Of a DNA stretch of 17,757 nt, positions 15,671 to 17,757 are shown in pieces. Source of the stretch: JBBIRT01 sp037441725 (GTDB lineage: Bacteria > Desulfobacterota > BSN033 > UBA1163); NCBI GenBank assembly GCA_037441725.1, contig JBBIRT010000066.1:1-17757 (forward strand), given 5' to 3'. Every line of letters begins with the position of its first letter. The first letter of the stretch is position 1. The notes below the pieces were generated by a model. That model had not been told where the DNA came from. It was given only the letters and a program-made list of their open reading frames with translations, and searched no databases. The translations under genes and the position numbers were made by a program.

Positions 15671-17704
15671 TCATACTCGAATACAAGCGACTTGGTGACC
15701 CCCGCCCACGTCTCGTAGCTGTGGCACCACCTGACTGCAATCCGGAATTACTATTGGACAGCGTGGATGGAAGTGACATCCAGGAGGTGGATTCAGTGGA
15801 CTCGGCACATCCCCTTGCAAAATGATTCGCTCCCTTTTTTCTTCAAGATGAGGATCTGGTAAGGGAACAGCCGACAACAAGGCTTTCGAATATGGGTGAA
15901 GGGTATTTTCATACAGCTCCTGGGATTCGGCTATTTCCACGATGCGACCCAAATACATCACCGCAACTCGTGTGCTGATGTATTGCACGGTTAAGAGATC
16001 ATGGGAGATAAACATATAGGTCAACCCCTTTTTTTTCTCCTGAAGTTCTTGCAGAAGGTTAATGATCTGAGCCTGGATGGAGACATCCAAAGCAGAAATG
16101 GGTTCATCGCAAATGATTAGGGAGGGATCACAAGCTAATGCCCGAGCAATAGCGATCCGTTGGCGCTGACCTCCACTGAATTCATGAGGGAAACGGTCCA
16201 TCATACTCGGATCCAGACCTACCATTCGGAAAAGCTCTTCTAATTTTTCTTCATATTCCTTGTTATGGCTGACTAAGCGATGAACCCTCAAGGGTTCTCC
16301 GATGATACTGCCAGCACTCATCCGTGGATTCAGGGAACCATAGGGGTCCTGAAAGACGACTGCAATTTTACGTCGAATGGACATTAATCTCTTCTCTGAA
16401 AACTGGGAAATATCCTCTCCTTCAAACAGGATTTGACCACTCGTCGGCCGATACAAACGCTGGGTACAGCGTCCGATCGTCGTCTTCCCACAACCACTTT
16501 CTCCCACCAGACCCAATGTTTCTCCTCTCCTTATTTTAAGGCTTACATTATCCACTGCCTTGACATCTGCAATCTTGCGACGGAGAAGCCCTCGAGTAAC
16601 CGGAAAATACATCCTTAATTCTTTAATATCGAGAATGACATCATCCTGAGGTCCCTTTGTTCGGGTCTCCTGGGAGGTCTTTATCGTTTCGGTGACTTCG
16701 ATGGATTTTTTGCTTGGATGAATTAATCCCTTAGGCTTTACCGATCGAGTATCGACAGGGCAAGCCACATAGTGTTTCCCCTCCACATACCTCAGATCAC
16801 TCCAGGGTTCTTTGGAGCAATTACTATTTCGATACCCACAACGGGGTAAAAAAGGACAGGTAAGAGGCATATTGATCAGATGAGGAGGAGCCCCCTCAAT
16901 CGGAACTAACTTCTTTCCCAATTTCGGGACACATTGGAGTAAGCCAATGGTGTAAGGGTGGAGTGGATTATCCCATATCTCCTTCACCGTCCCAGATTCA
17001 ACAATCCGACCCGCATACATCACATTGATCCGTTGAGCATAGCGGGCCACAATCCCAAGATTATGCGTCACCAAAACCATAGCCGTTTGGAAACGAACGA
17101 CGATATCTTTCATCAGCTCTAACAACTGGGCCTGAATCGTGGCATCCAGTGCCGTAGTTGGCTCATCTGCAATGATTAACTTGGGATTACAGGCCACAGC
17201 CATAGCCACCATCACCCTTTGGCGCATCCCTCCACTAAATTGATGTGGGTAGTCATCCACCCGACGTTCAGCATCAGGGATACCAACCAGCTTTAACAAT
17301 TCTATGCCTCGGGCCCTTGCTGATGAACTATCCATGTCTAAATGCAATTGCATGATCTCGGTGAGTTGTTTTGAAATGGTCATAGCAGGATTGAGGGAGG
17401 TCATGGGTTCTTGAAAGATCATGGAAATCTTGCCTCCCCGAATCGAGCGCATCTCCTGTCCATCCGCTTTTAACTGAAGGAGGTCTTGGNNNNNNNNNNN
17501 NNNNNNNNNNNNNNNNNNNNNNNNNNNNNNNNNAAATTGAAGTATTGACAATTGTCTTACCGATTTACCGCACCCGCTCTCTCCAACCAGGCCGATGATC
17601 TCCCCTTCATTGATATCATATGAAACTCCATCGACAGCCTTTACAAGACCACGCTCGGTCATGAAATGTGTTTTCAGGTTTTCAACTTTTAAAAGAAGAG
17701 CCAC
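15671..17704 (-). CDS. Fused DppD-DppF-type ABC transporter ATPase (two nucleotide-binding domains)
   Basis: A 677-residue protein carrying both ATPase halves of a peptide/nickel-type importer. Half 1 has Walker A GESGCGKS (41-48), signature FSGGMRQRV and Walker B LIIADEPTTALD. Half 2 has GESGCGKTT, FSGGQRQRI and LIICDEPISALD. Each half ends in an oligopeptide-type C-terminal domain (HPYTIGLL, HPYSKALL) with a four-cysteine pattern, C-x5-C-x6-C-x18-C and C-x5-C-x6-C-x17-C. A charged linker joins them. The start is GTG at 17704; an in-frame TAG lies two codons upstream and a GGAGG-like run about ten bases before. A 44-base N gap removes about 15 residues just after the first Walker A, without changing the frame. 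Permease genes are expected but absent from the window; the 53 bases upstream are too few to identify. Confidence 0.92.
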   Translation of the reverse strand: MALLLKVENLKTHFMTERGLVKAVDGVSYDINEGEIIGLVGESGCGKSVRQLSILQFXXXXXXXXXXXXXXXQDLLQLKADGQEMRSIRGGKISMIFQEPMTSLNPAMTISKQLTEIMQLHLDMDSSSARARGIELLKLVGIPDAERRVDDYPHQFSGGMRQRVMVAMAVACNPKLIIADEPTTALDATIQAQLLELMKDIVVRFQTAMVLVTHNLGIVARYAQRINVMYAGRIVESGTVKEIWDNPLHPYTIGLLQCVPKLGKKLVPIEGAPPHLINMPLTCPFLPRCGYRNSNCSKEPWSDLRYVEGKHYVACPVDTRSVKPKGLIHPSKKSIEVTETIKTSQETRTKGPQDDVILDIKELRMYFPVTRGLLRRKIADVKAVDNVSLKIRRGETLGLVGESGCGKTTIGRCTQRLYRPTSGQILFEGEDISQFSEKRLMSIRRKIAVVFQDPYGSLNPRMSAGSIIGEPLRVHRLVSHNKEYEEKLEELFRMVGLDPSMMDRFPHEFSGGQRQRIAIARALACDPSLIICDEPISALDVSIQAQIINLLQELQEKKKGLTYMFISHDLLTVQYISTRVAVMYLGRIVEIAESQELYENTLHPYSKALLSAVPLPDPHLEEKRERIILQGDVPSPLNPPPGCHFHPRCPIVIPDCSQVVPQLRDVGGGHQVACIRV
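17490..17533. other. Assembly gap (44 N) inside the first ATPase domain
   Basis: A 44-base N-run between Walker A and the DLLQL segment. It replaces about 15 residues, close to the usual spacing in DppD, so the gap size is probably realistic. The residues bordering it (SVRQLSILQF) differ slightly from the usual SVTSLSIL pattern and may contain contig-end errors. Confidence 0.95.
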
Positions 17705-17757
17705 TCCCTAAATCCCTCCCCCTTCTGAATCATTCTCTCTTTCATCCTGTAGACTGG

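Noticed and set aside
17705..17757. Possible 3' end of a DppC-type permease upstream of the ATPase gene.
   Set aside because: Only 53 bases; none of the frames ends with the usual permease C-terminus, so the gene cannot be identified or its frame chosen.

Overview
The window looks like one scaffold piece of a metagenome-style assembly: it has two runs of N, and one of them is flanked by an assembly artefact. Base composition is moderate, with a slight A/T excess by eye. An AmpG-type permease beside a MurU/AmgK-type pair points to a Gram-negative cell that recycles its peptidoglycan. The aconitase X, UroD-like and FAD-oxidoreductase genes beside a peptide-type ABC importer are a combination I associate with anaerobic, deltaproteobacteria-like genomes. 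That placement is inference; no taxonomic marker is present.

Region 1 (about 170-4735, + strand) is a tight four-gene operon: a SpoIID/LytB-domain protein without an evident signal peptide, an AmpG-like MFS permease, a MurU-like nucleotidyltransferase and an AmgK-like sugar kinase, the last two overlapping by 11 bases. Together they read as a peptidoglycan-recycling unit: import of muropeptides, anomeric phosphorylation of MurNAc, then activation to UDP-MurNAc.

Region 2 (4720-6413, - strand) runs tail-to-tail into region 1. It holds cinA, whose C-terminal NMN-deamidase domain has lost its catalytic Ser and Lys, and a Nudix hydrolase 2 bases downstream. An A/T-rich divergent spacer (6414-6689) separates cinA from a FMN-binding split-barrel gene (6690-7292). 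A tRNA-Arg(CCT) gene with a clear promoter follows on the other strand. The 550-base stretch after it contains the terminal inverted-repeat region and the first ~23 codons of a decayed IS1182-type transposase.

Region 3 (7930 to the right edge, all - strand) reads in transcription order: a fused DppD-DppF-type ABC ATPase, the aconitase X large subunit, the aconitase X small subunit, a 245-base spacer, FAD oxidoreductase A, a family-5 solute-binding protein, a UroD-superfamily protein lacking the zinc-ligand motifs, and FAD oxidoreductase B. The permease genes are not in the window and may lie beyond the right edge. I read this as an uptake-plus-catabolism locus for an unknown small organic acid, amino acid or peptide-like compound: importer, dehydratase, two redox enzymes and a methyltransferase-like fold. 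It is the best candidate here for an undescribed pathway.

The aconitase X small subunit appears broken only because of the assembly. Bases 14189-14264 are a degraded second copy of 14275-14350. Removing 14189-14274 restores one continuous 142-codon gene with a proper start and ribosome binding site.
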